Source: Portunus trituberculatus (taxonomy: Eukaryota; Arthropoda; Malacostraca; Decapoda; Portunidae). From it: DNA of 64,000 nucleotides. Of the stretch, positions 45,773 through 56,881 are shown piece after piece (positions within the stretch are counted from its first letter, which is position 1; each line of letters begins with the position of its first letter). Position numbers and translations under genes: made by a program. The notes under the pieces are model-generated. The model was given only the letters and a program-made list of their open reading frames with translations, was not told the origin of the DNA and did no database searches. The stretch spans positions 4,519,640-4,583,639 of the forward strand of contig NC_059301.1 of the NCBI RefSeq assembly GCF_017591435.1, given 5' to 3'.

Positions 45773-47170
45773 CAGTGGCCGCAAAAAAAGTATACCACTG
45801 AATTTTGGTTAGTAAAACTATACAATACAAAATAGGGCTGTTTTATTTAGAATTTTATCTTATAATTAGTATTTGGACATATTCTCCTTGTACTTCAGAA
45901 CATTCAGGATCCTCCTGGACATGGAAGCAGCAATGCTGGGGAAGTAGGAGGCATCGAACTAGATCCATATCTTTTTCAGCTCCTCTGTCAGGTTCTTGAA
46001 GCTGCTGGGAAACAAATTCTCTAGTTTGGTCTTCATTACTTGCTGGGCATTTTTTGATGGGGTTGAGGTCTGGGGAATTGCCTTTCCAGTTGAGAACATT
46101 TATTTGTTTTCACCATGAACTCCTTGACAGCCTTGGTCTTATGTGCTGGTGCTAAGTTGTGCATAAAATATTCTGCTCCAAAATGTCAGCATGTGCTCCT
46201 CCTCCAAGACCTCAATATAATTAGTTGTCTTCATCGTCACTTTCTTGGAAAGAAAGTAGAGTCCAACAGAGTCCTATGACCAGTGAATGCTCCCCACGCC
46301 ATAAGACACTGGCTGTTTGACCATTTTGACAGTGTAGTGAGGGTCATAACGGGACACGTTACTGGGTCTTACTCACAACCTTGTAGTCGCCCCTGGCCAG
46401 CTAGAATGTGCTTTAATCGTTGAACATTGCTATCTGCCAGTCTGCTAATGTCCACTCTTTGTATTTCTGCCAGAAATCCAGATGTCGCTTCTTCATAGCC
46501 TCTGTCAGAAGCGGTTTCTTGGCAGCCAGGTGTGCTGGCAATTTTAAGTCCTTCTGAAGGCAATGTTGAATAGTTCACGCTGAGACGTTCTGCAGGAAGT
46601 TGAAGTGTTTCTCTTTCAGGCTGATGGCTGTAATCATAGGGTCTTCCTTCACCTGTCTTGCCAGGACCTTGCCTGTGCACAGTGACATCATCATCGGAGC
46701 CCCAGAGCCTCGTTTTCTGGCTGGTACTGCACTAAGACGGAGGTTCTTTACTGCGGTTTTTAGCTTGTAAATACTCCTCCTTGTTACCTTTTAATTCTGC
46801 CGCTATGCGTATGACACCAGCCTTCAACTAGGAGGGCAAAGGCCCAAGTTTTATCTTGAAGAGACAGCTGTGCATAACCCATAATAATGAATGTGGGGTG
46901 TCTGGTAGCATGTCTAAGTTGGTGCAAGTAGCAAATAGAGGCACTCAGAAGCAGTGTAACAAAAATCCTCTCTGTAGAAGTGCAGGAGGTGCACTAAAGC
47001 CTGGTGTGGCAAAGAACAATGAATAGAGGTCGATTCTAGCTGACCAACATCATCACTCGCTCCACCCTCTCTGCTGGTGGCGGGAACGCAAATAAAACTC
47101 TACACGGATATTCACGTGTGTACTTTTTTTTATTGCGGTGAAAATGTATACTTTTTTTTTGCAGCCACTG
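45773..47170 (-). mobile_element. Tc1-like DNA transposon with degenerate transposase
   Basis: Terminal inverted repeats are CAGTGGCCGCAAAAAAAGTA on the left and, inverted, CAGTGGCTGCAAAAAAAAAG on the right, with TA at 45771-45772 and 47171-47172. Minus-strand frames give the Tc1-type DDE motif block around FSTGKAIPQTSTPSK (near 46070, corresponding to SPDLNPIE of the family in another frame) and VSYGVGSIHW upstream. All frames are broken. At 1.4 kb it has the full length of a Tc1 element. Confidence 0.75.
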
Positions 47171-47490
47171 TATTTTGATGTAGGTTCAGAATTGAAACAG
47201 TTGCTCTGATGTATTCTACCCTGATATCTAACATGTGAAGAAATGTTCCATTAGTGTTAGATTGTATAATTTGAATGGAAGTTGAACTTAAAAACAATCA
47301 ATGCTGACATTTTGATGTTGAATATTATTTTCAGGTTTGATTTTGTTTGGCATTGAAAGCAACAAAGCAGGATGACATGGGGAATGTGTGTATTAAAGAT
47401 AAAACACCATGAAAAAGTTTGTTTTAGGTAAACCCACTATTTAACTTGGGTTTGTTCAGTTTGCCTATGTGTGCATAATATCAGTATATA

Positions 47491-48351
47491 CAGTGGAGAC
47501 TCAATACTCGAATGTCTTAATAGTCCAACTTTTCAATACTCAAACACAAAAGTTTGATTTAATATTAAAAAAATACCTGATGTCGAACATCCACATGTGA
47601 TTGTAAACAAAGGCTCCATGATCTCCCCCTCCCCCACCTGTCAGTTGTGCTGCCGCAGTCATCAGAATGACATTCTCATACGCTCTGTCTGTAGTTTTTC
47701 ATTTATAAACTTGCATAAACACCAAAGGCTTATTAGTGGTAAGAAATATCTGGTAATCGAACGGCTGCACACATGGTTATAAACAAAGCTCTGTCTTCTC
47801 TCTAGCCACAGCCACCATTGTTTCATTCTGATACTAGATTTACCAGCAATACCGGTAAAACGGTATATGGTATACCATATACCAGTGCACATCCCTAGAC
47901 CTGCCGCAGCCGTGAAAAAAAATTTCTTCTGCATTCTGTAGTTTTCCATTTACAAACTTTTTATGGCACCGAAGAGACTTATTTGTGGTGAAAATAAGGA
48001 ATCTAGTGAGACTGCAAGCGTTAGTGAACAATAGCCCTACTCTAGCAGGTTCACAGGAATCACACAAGGAGAAAAGTTACAAAGACGTTTTCATGGATGG
48101 TGACTTGTCTTCCAACAACCTCCCTCTTCCTCCCCATCCTTTTCTCCCCTCCTCTTTTGTTATCCATCACCAGCCTTCACTTATGGTATGTACAAGTCAA
48201 ATTATAAAAAAAGATTACATTGAATTTTTTATAAACTTGAGATCTTGCAAAAATTAGAATGAATTAATTGATTTATAGGCATCGATTGTCAAACTTTGAT
48301 ACTCGAACAGCCATTTGGAACGAATTAAGTTCAAGTATTGAGTCTCCATTG
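47491..48351 (+). mobile_element. Tigger-like element 1 of a nest
   Basis: Ends: CAGTGGAGACTCAATACTCG on the left and inverted CAATGGAGACTCAATACTTG on the right, with TA on both sides (47489-47490, 48352-48353). Inside, an ORF start MAPKRLICGENKESSETASV-like sequence occurs at about 47962, and a partly matching earlier stretch around 47718 (ACACCAAAGGCTTATTAGTG) suggests an internal tandem duplication. A perfect 22-bp palindrome is at 47862-47883. Confidence 0.75.
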
Positions 48352-48380
48352 TATTTCATACACACACACACACACATATA

Positions 48381-49187
48381 CAGTAAGTCCTCGTTTTACA
48401 CTAGTTTAGTATACGATAAATTCGCAGATACGATAATTGACAATTACTACCATTTTTTCAATTTATCAAAAAAAAAAAAAAAAAAAATCACACTTACGAT
48501 ATTTGAAATTCCTGCCGCCTGTGATTGTGGCACTGCACTGCGACCAAGTCGGACCAACAACAAACCAGTCACTTTCGCACCACCACGACGAATAACTGAA
48601 ACTGTGCTCGGTGATTTACTTGCATTATTCTCTGCATTTAAGACCAATTCCTGTTCAAAATGTCACCGAAACGTAATTTGGATCTTGGTGAAGAAGTGGG
48701 TAAGGTTAAATGAGCCAGGAAAAGTTTAATGTTGGAAACGAAGCTTGATATAGTCAAGAGAAAAGAACTTGGGGAAGGCTCGTCAGCTATAAGCCGTTCC
48801 CTGAATTTACCACAGTTGCTACTGTTTTGAGGAATGCTTCAAGTGTTAAGGAGGCAGCAGCTAATGCTTCAAGCCTGCAGGTAAAATTGCTGACAAAATA
48901 TCGGGAACCCATTATGGATCGGATGGAGGGTTTACTTAAAATTTGGATAGACAGCCAAACACGCCAGCATGCCCCACTCGTTGAGCCTCATTTCAGAAAA
49001 GGCCCTGTCTATTATTGAAACCTTGAAGGTTGAGATGGATGTTTGTTTACTTTTTTCAATTGACTTTCATATTGAGCTGGAATGTATTCCTATCTAATAC
49101 ATGTTAAAACGGGTTCGGTTTACACTAATTTCGGTTTACAATAGTTTTTTGAGGAACGCATTTCTAGTGTAAAACGAGGATTTACTG
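48381..49187 (+). mobile_element. Tigger-like element 2 of the nest
   Basis: Ends: CAGTAAGTCCTCGTTTTACA on the left and inverted CAGTAAATCCTCGTTTTACA on the right, TA-flanked. The interior has MSPKRNLDLGEEVGK at about 48661, then LETKLDIVKRKELGEGSSAI (48740), the Tigger N-terminal DNA-binding region, with stops. Confidence 0.8.
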
Positions 49188-49206
49188 TACACGCTTTTTA
49201 TAAGTA

Positions 49207-50882
49207 CAGGCAACTCCCGCTTAACGAACAGGTTATGTTCCTAAAAAAAATGTTTGTTGTTGAATTTTCATTAAGCGAACCAATTATAACAAGTTTGACC
49301 CCTGACTTGAACTTCCATTGAGAGTAAACAAAGGGAGAATGCATCATAGTACAGTAAAAGGTTTAATGAAAATAAAAATTTTGAAGTTAAACACTTAAGC
49401 AGTTTGATTTAAGACTAAGTCATTATAATGTACAGGCAACCCCCACTTAATGAAATTTTGCCACAACAAATGTTTCCTTTTACTACCATCTTCTCGTTTA
49501 GCGAACACCAAACTCGCTTTAACAAAATTAATTTTATCCAGGTAATTTTTTCCAAGTTTGAAAGTCCCGTGCCATATCATGCAAGCCGACAGGCTTTTGA
49601 ATACACCAGCACCTCTCTTAGACAACACGTGGACTCCTAGTTCAAAACAATAACAGCGTCAGCAGCAACTTGTCTTCCCTCACTCAACATGCCACCAAAA
49701 CGACCTGCTATGTTGCCTAGTGTTGTTACAAAGACCAGGAAGTCTCTTACTCTCGAAGTGAAGCTGGATATTATTCACAAACACGAGGCGAGAAAACTAA
49801 TAGCATTGCTTGCCACCATCTTGACTCCATCTACTGTCTCTACTATTTTCAAGTCAGCAGACTCTATTAAGAAGACTGGTGAGACCATATCTTCCTTTGC
49901 AAGCTAAAAGAACTACCTGAACTCGTGACTCTGCAATGGATAAAATGGAAAACCTTGTGGAAATGTAGTACAGTACATAAGTTTTGTATGCGGTACAATG
50001 ATGCCCCCTTTGTTTACATTCCACAGGTTGCTGGTTAGTGTCTTTCCTGTTTCACTCTCCCTCCCTTCATAAATTTAAGATCATCAATATTATAAAGTTA
50101 CGTACATACATACATTAGTGTACATCATAATGACTTAAATTAAACTGCCTAAATGTTTAACTTCATAATTTTTACTTTCATTAAACCTTTTACTGTACTA
50201 TGATGCACTCTCGCTTTGTTTACTCTCAATGGAAGTTCAAGTCAGGGGTTAAACTTGTTATAATGGGTTCACTTAACGAACATTTTTTAGGAACGTAACC
50301 CGTTCGTTAAGCGGGGGTTGCCTGTACACTAATGTATGTATGTAAGTAACTTTATAATGTAGATGATCTTAAATTTATGAAGGGAGGGAGAATGGAGCGG
50401 GAAACACGTTAACCGGCAACCTGTGGAATGTAAACAAAGGACGCATCATTGTACCGCATACAAGACTTGTGTACCACATTTCCACAAGGTTTTCAATTTT
50501 ATCCATTGCAGAGTCACGAGTTTGGGTAGTTCTTTTAGCTTGCAAGGAAGATACGGTCTCTCCAGCCTTCTTAATAGAGTCTGCTAACTTGAAAATAGTA
50601 GAGACAGTAGATGGAGTCAAGCCATGGTGGTAAGCAATGCTAGTAGTTTTCTTGCCTCTCTCATGTCTATGAATAATATCCAGCTTCATTTCAAAAGTAA
50701 GAGACTTCCTGGTCTTCTTAGCAATGCTAGGTGACGGGGCTTTCAAACTTGGAAAAAATTATGTGGATAAAATTTCATTAAAGTGAGTTTTGTGTTCGTT
50801 ATTCGAGCAGATGGTAGTAAAAGGAAACGTTCGTTGTAGCAAAATTTTGTTGTGTGAACGTTTGTTAATCGGGGGTTGCCTG
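49207..50882. mobile_element. Tigger-like elements 3-5, nested and folded back
   Basis: All share ends of the type CAGGCAACCCCCGCTTAACG. A left end starts at 49207 (TA before it), another at 49433. A right end lies at 50324 and another at 50882. Segment 49433-50120 and inverted segment 50327-50882 both encode a Tigger start (KTRKSLTLEVKLDIIHKHE on plus; KTRKSLTFEMKLDIIHRHER on minus). Between them is a 204-bp copy of the outer end (50121-50324, inverse of 49207-49430). Confidence 0.75.
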
Positions 50883-50939
50883 TATATAAATGGAAAAGAC
50901 AGAGAGCATCACTAAGTTAGTTCATGAAAATAGGATACT

Positions 50940-51215
50940 GTATATGAAACACCAGAAGAAATGGGTGAACTTATGAATGAGAACTTTAGATCAGTATTTT
51001 ATGAAGAGGGAGAGTTCATAGAGCCAACCAAGCAGCCAAGCAACACAGGAAGTATTAAGAGACGTCGTGGTAGAAAAAAAAAAATTAGAGAATTACTAGA
51101 AAAGGTGGATGTACACTTAGAGAATATAGAGACCTTATGGTAGAACCAGTTTGGGACGTAATCAATAACTCTCTAACGGAAGAGAAGGTACCAAAGGAGT
51201 GGAAGAGAGCAAATG
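50940..51215 (+). mobile_element. LINE-B fragment, left of an inserted TIR element
   Basis: It encodes EEMGELMNENFRSVF (50955) and EKVPKEWKRAN (about 51182-51213), the RT N-terminal part of LINE-B, and is interrupted at CAAATG. Continuation is at 51952. Confidence 0.8.
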
Positions 51216-51951
51216 AGGGGTGCTATGTAAGTAGTGCCCAACAAGCCAAAAACAAAAAATGCCAGAAAATGAGGTCTAAGTTCTGCAATATTTAAATCAT
51301 TGTAACTGTTAATTTTTTAGCTATCACATTCATTTATGTCTCAAAATGAAGCTTAGAGTGTGTTTTTTTGGTTAGTAGGTTAAGACAGTAATGTTAGGAT
51401 TAAGTTTGTTCAGGTTAGGTTATTTTTTTTTTATTTGTCATTTCAAAACTTCAACCTCATTTTCTGGTATACTTTTGGTTCATTATTTTTAAAAACAGGC
51501 AAGTATTGAGTGAATACAACAGTTTCGGATAGAGGGATCAATATTAGATTTGAAACTGCGATAAAATGCAATAATCCATGGTAAAATAGCGCAAAATTCA
51601 GGAGTGACTGTGTTGATGTACAGGAACGTGGGAACTGAAACAATAACAAACATGGCTGGCTGTGATTGGCTGAGAGGTTGGTAATGGCGTCACCCTTGTG
51701 CTGCCACTCGCGTACAGGATGTTCAGCCCTTCTTACACACCTCGGCGGCTTCAGTGGAAGAAGGGAACCGAGCCAGGCAGTAATAGCGAAAATAGATCAT
51801 TTTTTGTAGGGGACTTTCAACCATACTTTCAGTGTAATTAGGGTCTTCCATCCAAGACCAACTGATAGAGGAGATCTTAAACTAGTGTATTATACAATAA
51901 AGCAGTTTTCAAGGGGTGTGGTATGTTGGACCCTTCTTACACGGGATCCCT
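51216..51951. mobile_element. Non-autonomous TIR transposon, 736 bp, with 6-bp target duplication
   Basis: CAAATG occurs on both sides (51210-51215 and 51952-51957). The ends are imperfect inverted repeats (AGGGGTGCTATGTAAG against AGGGATCCCGTGTAAG), about 20 of 27 positions equal. Removing the insert restores LINE-B coding (KRAN then VVPIYKGGEKTEP). It also has a subterminal inverted repeat (CCAGAAAATGAGGT at 51263 and ACCTCATTTTCTGG at 51453). There is no open frame. The superfamily is unresolved; six-base duplications are unusual among common TIR superfamilies. Confidence 0.8.
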
Positions 51952-52878
51952 CAAATGTAGTCCCAATATACAAAGGAGGAGAAAAGACTGAGCCCCTAAA
52001 TGATAGACCAGTGTCACTAACTAGTGTTGTGGGAAAGATCTGTGAAATTGTCATCAATTAAAAATTATTAGAATATCTGAAGGGAAAGAAAATAACAAAT
52101 AACTCCATATTTGGTTTCAGGAAAGGAAGATCATGCATAACAAATTTACTAAGCTTTTATATAAGAGTAATGGACAAAGTACAAGGGAGAGATGGATGAG
52201 TTGACACAGTGTATCTAGATATTAAGAAGGCTTTTGACAGAGTACCACATAGAAGACTCCCATGGAAATTAGGGAGAAGATATTATAATGAAAAGTAGTG
52301 AAGAAAAAGACCTTGGAGTGATTATGCAAGACACTCTGACTTCAGAAAGACACATAAATGGACTATTTGCTTCAACATACAGGACACTAACTAACATCAG
52401 GGTGGTATTTTATTACATGGACAAGAGTATGATGAAAGAGATCATAACCATTATGATAAGACTTAGACTAGAATATGCAGCAGTAGTGTGGTCACCATAT
52501 AAGCAGAAAGATATTAAGAAAATAGAAAGAATCCAAAGGACTGCTACAAAAATGGTGCCAGAAATAAAGGATCTTTCGTATGAAGAAAGACTGAAGGAAG
52601 TGGAACTACACCATCTTTGAAGGACAGACAGGAAAGAAGAGATCTAATAACAATGTATAAGTTAGTAAACCATATGGAAAAGATAGATAGGCAAGACCTG
52701 GTATCACTGATGGAGGATGGAGGTAGGCGAACAAGAGGACGCTCCAAGATAATTAAGAAAAGTCAGTGTTCGATAAACGTTAAAAAGTTTAGCTTTTCAC
52801 ACAGGATGGTGGATATTTGGAACAGATTGAGTGATGAGATTGTAGCAGCAGAAAGTGTGCACAAATTTAAGGAAAAGT

Positions 52879-52949
<71 letters not shown>

Positions 52950-53003
52950 AGACGGGTCACTGTGAGCCCTGCTCAAATCCTGTAATATACAGCTAGGTAA
53001 AAA

Positions 53004-53005
<2 letters not shown>
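51952..53005 (+). mobile_element. LINE-B fragment, right of the inserted TIR element
   Basis: It continues with VVPIYKGGEKTEP, SLTSVVGKICE, FGFRKGRSCITNLLSFYIR and IKKAFDRVPHRRLP. A deletion removes the catalytic region: the frame jumps from PWKLGRRYYNE to MKSSEEKDLGVIMQDTL (52288). Then come IRLRLEYAAVVW and the C-terminus, with a (TA)n expansion inside it at 52882-52947. It ends CAGCTAGGTAAAAAATACAC, continuous with (AC)n. Confidence 0.82.
52882..52947 (+). repeat. (TA)n microsatellite inside LINE-B coding sequence
   Basis: About 33 TA units between AAAGTCGGA and TGGAGACGGG. Other LINE-B copies have GATAAGTGTAGATATGGAGA here, so the repeat probably grew from the native GATATG. Confidence 0.95.

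Positions 53006-53041
<36 letters not shown>
53006..53041 (+). repeat. (AC)n between LINE-B copies
   Basis: About 18 AC units. Confidence 0.96.
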
Positions 53042-53043
<2 letters not shown>

Positions 53044-54159
53044 TTAAAAAAGGCCTTTGATAAGGTACCACACCAGAGACTGATCTGGAAACTTGAAATG
53101 GTAGGAGGAGTGCATGGCAGTTTACTAAAATGGATGGAAGACTTTTTGGTAGGAAGAGAAATGAGAACAATAATTAAGGACAGACCATCAGAATGGGGAT
53201 TGGTGGAGAGTGGAGTTCCACAGGGATCAGTGTTGGCACCAGTAATGTTCGCAGTCTACATAAATGACATGGTGGATGGGGTGTCCAGTTATGTGAGCCT
53301 ATTTGCAGACGATGCAAAATTGTTACGAAAAGTGAGATGTGACAAAGATTGCGAACTACTCCAGGAAGACTTGGACAGAATATGGAAATGGAGCTGTACA
53401 TGGCAAATGGAGTTCAACACGACAAAATGCAAGAAAATAGAGTTTGGCAAGAGTGAAAGAAGAATCAGGAGTATGTACAAGATAGGAAATGAAGACATAA
53501 AACCAGTCATGAAGAAAAAGACCTTGGGGTGACAATTACCAATGACCTATCGCCAGAGAGACATATAAACAAAATAATTGGAGAAGTATTGAACTTATTG
53601 AGGAACATAAGAGTGGCGTCAGATATCTAGATGAAGAAATGATGAAGAAAATAATTACTGCAATGATAAGACCGAGGCTTGAATATGCAACAATACAGTG
53701 GGCTCCGAACTTAAAGAAACACATAAGGAAACTAGAGAAAGTACAGAGGGCTGCAACGAAAATGGTGCCTGACTTAAGAGATTTGACTTATGAAGACAGA
53801 CTGAAAAGAATGCAACTTCCAACCCTGGAAAACAGAAGAGAAAGGGGAGACCTGATAGCAATATACAGAGTGATGATTGGCATGGAAAAATGGATAGGGA
53901 AGATCTGTGTATGTGGAATGGAAGAATGTCGAGAGGGCATGGGAAAAACTAAAATGGCCACTTATAGGAGAGATGTGAAAAATATAGCTTCCTCATAGAA
54001 GGGTGGAAGCATGGAATAGTTTAGACGTGGAAGTGGTCAACGCAAGGAATATTCATGATTTTAAGAAAAAGCTGGACATTAATAGATATGGAGACGGGAC
54101 AACACGAGCATAGCTCTTTTCCCGTATGTTACAATTAGGTAAATACAATTAGGTAAATA
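53042..54159 (+). mobile_element. LINE-B copy starting at (AC)n, near-identical to 41197-42289
   Basis: It begins within KKAFDKVPHQRLIWKLEMVG and has GVPQGSVLAPVMF, the FADD box at 53302-53313 and the same premature end (IKPVMKKKTLG, stop) as the copy at 41277-41678. The C-terminus ends RYGDGTTRA with TTACAATTAGGTAAATACAA. By eye the two copies differ at only a small number of sites and small indels, so they are recent relatives. Confidence 0.88.
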
Positions 54160-54186
54160 CACACACACACACATACACACACACAC
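54160..54186 (+). repeat. (AC)n, short, between LINE-B copies
   Basis: An AC tract with one AT slip joining two LINE-B pieces. Confidence 0.93.
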
Positions 54187-54820
54187 TTGGGAGTGACGAT
54201 GGAAGAAAACAATCAACTGGTAAGCCATATTGATAGAATTTTCAGAGACAATTTGCTAAGGAATATTGGATTAGCATTTCACTACATGGACAAAGAAATG
54301 ATGAAGAAATTGATAAGTACTATAATAAGATCCAGATTGGAATATGCAGGATTTGTGTGGACCCCCCCATAAAAAGAAACACACAAGGAAGTTGGAGAGA
54401 CTACAAAAAATGGCTACAAGAATGGTTCCAGAATTTGAAGGGATGACGTATGAGGAGAGATTAAAGGCTATGGATCAACCAACCTTGGAACAGAAAAGGG
54501 AGAGAGAGGATCTGATACAAGTTTATAAATTGATCAACGGAGTGGATCAAGTGGATAATGAGAAACTGATCCTGAGAGAAGAATATGACATTAAAAGTAC
54601 AAGATCGCATAGTAAAAAACTGAGGAAGGGAAGATGTCTGAGAGATGTTAAAACATATAGTTTCCCGCAAAGATGTGTTGAGACTTGGAACAGTTTGAGT
54701 GAGGAAATGGTGTCAGCAACGAGTGTGCATAGCTTTAAAGAAAAATTAGATAAGTGTAGATATGGAGACGGGGCCACACAAGCGTAAAGCCCAGGCCCTG
54801 TAAAACTAAACTAGGTAAAT
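54187..54820 (+). mobile_element. LINE-B 3' fragment starting at (AC)n, ending at (AC)n
   Basis: After ACACACTT it reads LGVTMEENNQLVSHIDRIFR, IRSRLEYAGFVW, MATRMVPEFEGMTYEERLK, FPQRCVETWNSLSEEM and RYGDGATQA, stop. The end is CCAGGCCCTGTAAAACTAAA and CTAGGTAAATAC. It is close to the nearly full-length copy at 5800-9910. Confidence 0.88.
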
Positions 54821-54845
54821 ACACACACACACACACACACACACA
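54821..54845 (+). repeat. (AC)n between LINE-B and SINE-V
   Basis: About 12 AC units. Confidence 0.95.
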
Positions 54846-55126
54846 CTGCGTAGTGTAGTGGTTAGCATGCTCGACTCACAATTGAGAGGGCTGGGTTTGA
54901 GTCCCGGTAAGCGGCGAGGCAAATGGGCAAGCCTCTTAATGTGTGGCACCTGTTCACCTAGCAGTAAATAGGTACGGGATGTAACTCGAGGGGTTGTGGC
55001 CTCGCTTTCCCGGTGTGCGTTGTGTGTTGATGTGGTTTCAGTCCTACCCAAAGATCGGTCTATGAGCTCTGAGCTCGTTCCGTAATGGGGAAAACTGGCT
55101 AGGTGACCAGCAGGCTACCAAGGTGA

Positions 55127-55130
<4 letters not shown>
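54846..55130 (+). mobile_element. SINE-V, full copy between AC tracts
   Basis: It runs from TGCGTAGTGTAGTGG through the anticodon arm with ACTCACAATTGAG, GGGTTTGAGTCCC and CACCTAGCAGTAAATAGG to GGTGAATTACACAC. It lies 160 bp upstream of a PI4K2 exon. Confidence 0.9.

Positions 55131-55211
<81 letters not shown>
55131..55211 (+). repeat. (AC)n at the SINE-V 3' end
   Basis: About 40 AC units. Confidence 0.97.
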
Positions 55212-55215
<4 letters not shown>

Positions 55216-55289
55216 TTTTAGCTTGATGTGCAGCTGTAATGTTCAGCAAGTAATAATGTGCTTTTTTATCATCTTTATCTGTTTTGCAG

Positions 55290-55490
55290 AAAGTCATTGC
55301 TGTGTATAAGCCAAAGGATGAGGAGCCATATGGACGTCTTAACCCCAAGTGGACCAAGTGGCTCCACAAGGTTTGCTGTCCCTGCTGCTTTGGTCGTTCC
55401 TGCCTTGTACCCAACCAGGGATACCTGTCAGAAGCGGGAGCATCCTTGGTTGACCAAAAGCTGCAGCTCAATGTTGTTCCTAAAACTAGG
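55290..55490 (+). CDS. PI4K2: PI4K2 exon with the ATP-binding lysine and CCPCC motif
   Basis: It reads KVIAVYKPKDEEPYGRLNP, KWTKWLHKVCCPCCFGRSC, LVPNQGYLSEAGASLVDQK and ends VVPKTR. The K of VYKPKDEEPYG is the ATP-contacting lysine. CCPCC (codons at 55374-55388) is the palmitoylation motif that anchors type II PI4Ks to membranes, and its five residues are intact. The acceptor GTTTTGCAG precedes 55290 and the donor AGG|GTATGG follows 55490. 201 nt, phase 0 at both ends. Confidence 0.95.
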
Positions 55491-56722
55491 GTATGGTGGA
55501 ATTGATCTTTTATAAAATTTAATCTATCTTCCCCTTGCAAATTTAAAAGCTTGAAAGAAATTGTGTATTATCTGTCAAGATATTATTTGTTTAACAAAAT
55601 TAATCATTAAGTTATATATGTTCTGTAACACTTTGCATCAAGTATTAATCACAAGTTTATCATAATCTCCTGTGAGATGGCTTTTATTTAACTACTCATT
55701 GTATATACTACTTGTTTAATTATCTTCTAATTTTCTGTGAAACATAATTTTGGGGGGGTAAAAATGAAAGTATGCTACTATTTGTATTGATCTTTTATTT
55801 ATTGTTCGGGAATGACACCAAGAAGGGATAGTGGAATATAGGAGAATTGTAGATAGGAGAATGATGACTAGTTTAGTAAGTGCTTTAAGAGGCAAATTAG
55901 TCTAGATATCAAAGATTGTATATTGTCATGGCTGGAGGGCTAGATGTATAGCTGATATTTAGAATGGAGCTGGCAAGAAAATTGTGGTGAGAAATGAAAA
56001 GTACTTGGCACTAGGTTGCTTGAAATTGATATAAAGAGAATATAGTATGAAGGCAGTGATGAAGTGATACTCACTAAGCTGTCTGGCGCTGAAACATAAA
56101 GTATGGCAGGAAGAAGAGGAAAGTATTAAAGTGAATGCGTGGATAGTGGAAAGAGAAAAGAAAAATAACTGACATTAAAGAAAGTTGTGTGATTGAGCAG
56201 GGCAGGAAGTGTTACAATATCTTGGCATAAAGAGAAGGTATGAGATATTAGTGAAGATGATTGGATCGGATTAGATTTTGGAAGTTGTAAGGCTGAGGGG
56301 AAAGTTATGAATGAGATAGATTGACCGTGAAGAGGTGTTTTTGTTTCTGTGAATGGAGCATATGGAGGCCTTGAGGGTTGGATGTTTGGGAGTTCATCCT
56401 CATATGTTCTGATCAGCATCTGGTTACTTCAAGTGAATGAAGGGTTTATTATGTTATAGCAAAGTAAAAGCAGGTCTTGGATCTTCTCATGTACAATAGG
56501 GTTTGAGAATTGGTTCTTCACCCATTTGGTGGCTTACCACATAAGATGGATTTTTATTTATTCTTTAGGAATATTTGTGTGTATGCTGTGCTGTAGCTAT
56601 GTTGTCTTTGGGATACCTATTCAGTATATAGATGAATAAGTAAATCAAATGTCCCTTGAAATAATACTTTTTTTTTTTTTATTATATTTTAAAAGATTTT
56701 TTGTTTTGTTTTATTATTGCAG
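55491..56722 (+). other. PI4K2 intron, no transposon recognised
   Basis: AT-rich sequence with a polypyrimidine stretch before the next exon. Confidence 0.8.
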
Positions 56723-56881
56723 GTAGTCAAATTAGCAAGTGAAACTTTCAATTATACAAGAATAGACCGAGAGAAATCCAGAGCTAAGAAGATGGTGTCT
56801 GAAAGGTTCCCCAAAGTTGGTCGCCACTTCCACAGAATTGGACTTCCTCCTAAAGTTGGATCCTTTCAAGTATTTGTTGAG
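56723..56881 (+). CDS. PI4K2: PI4K2 exon, kinase N-lobe continuation
   Basis: It reads VVKLASETFNYTRIDREKSR, AKKMVSERFPKVGRHFHRIG, LPPKVGSFQVFVE. LASETFNY and GLPPKVGSFQ are conserved blocks of type II PI4Ks. The acceptor ATTATTGCAG precedes 56723 and the donor GAG|GTGAGC follows 56881. 159 nt, phase 0. Confidence 0.95.

Larger units (their letters stand above)
45539..55289 (+). other. PI4K2 intron of 9.75 kb, filled with transposons
   Basis: The intron holds a Tc1-like element, the Tigger nest, LINE-B pieces, a 736-bp TIR element, SINE-V and microsatellites. About 300 bp at 47173-47488 and 230 bp at 45540-45770 show no recognisable feature. Confidence 0.85.
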
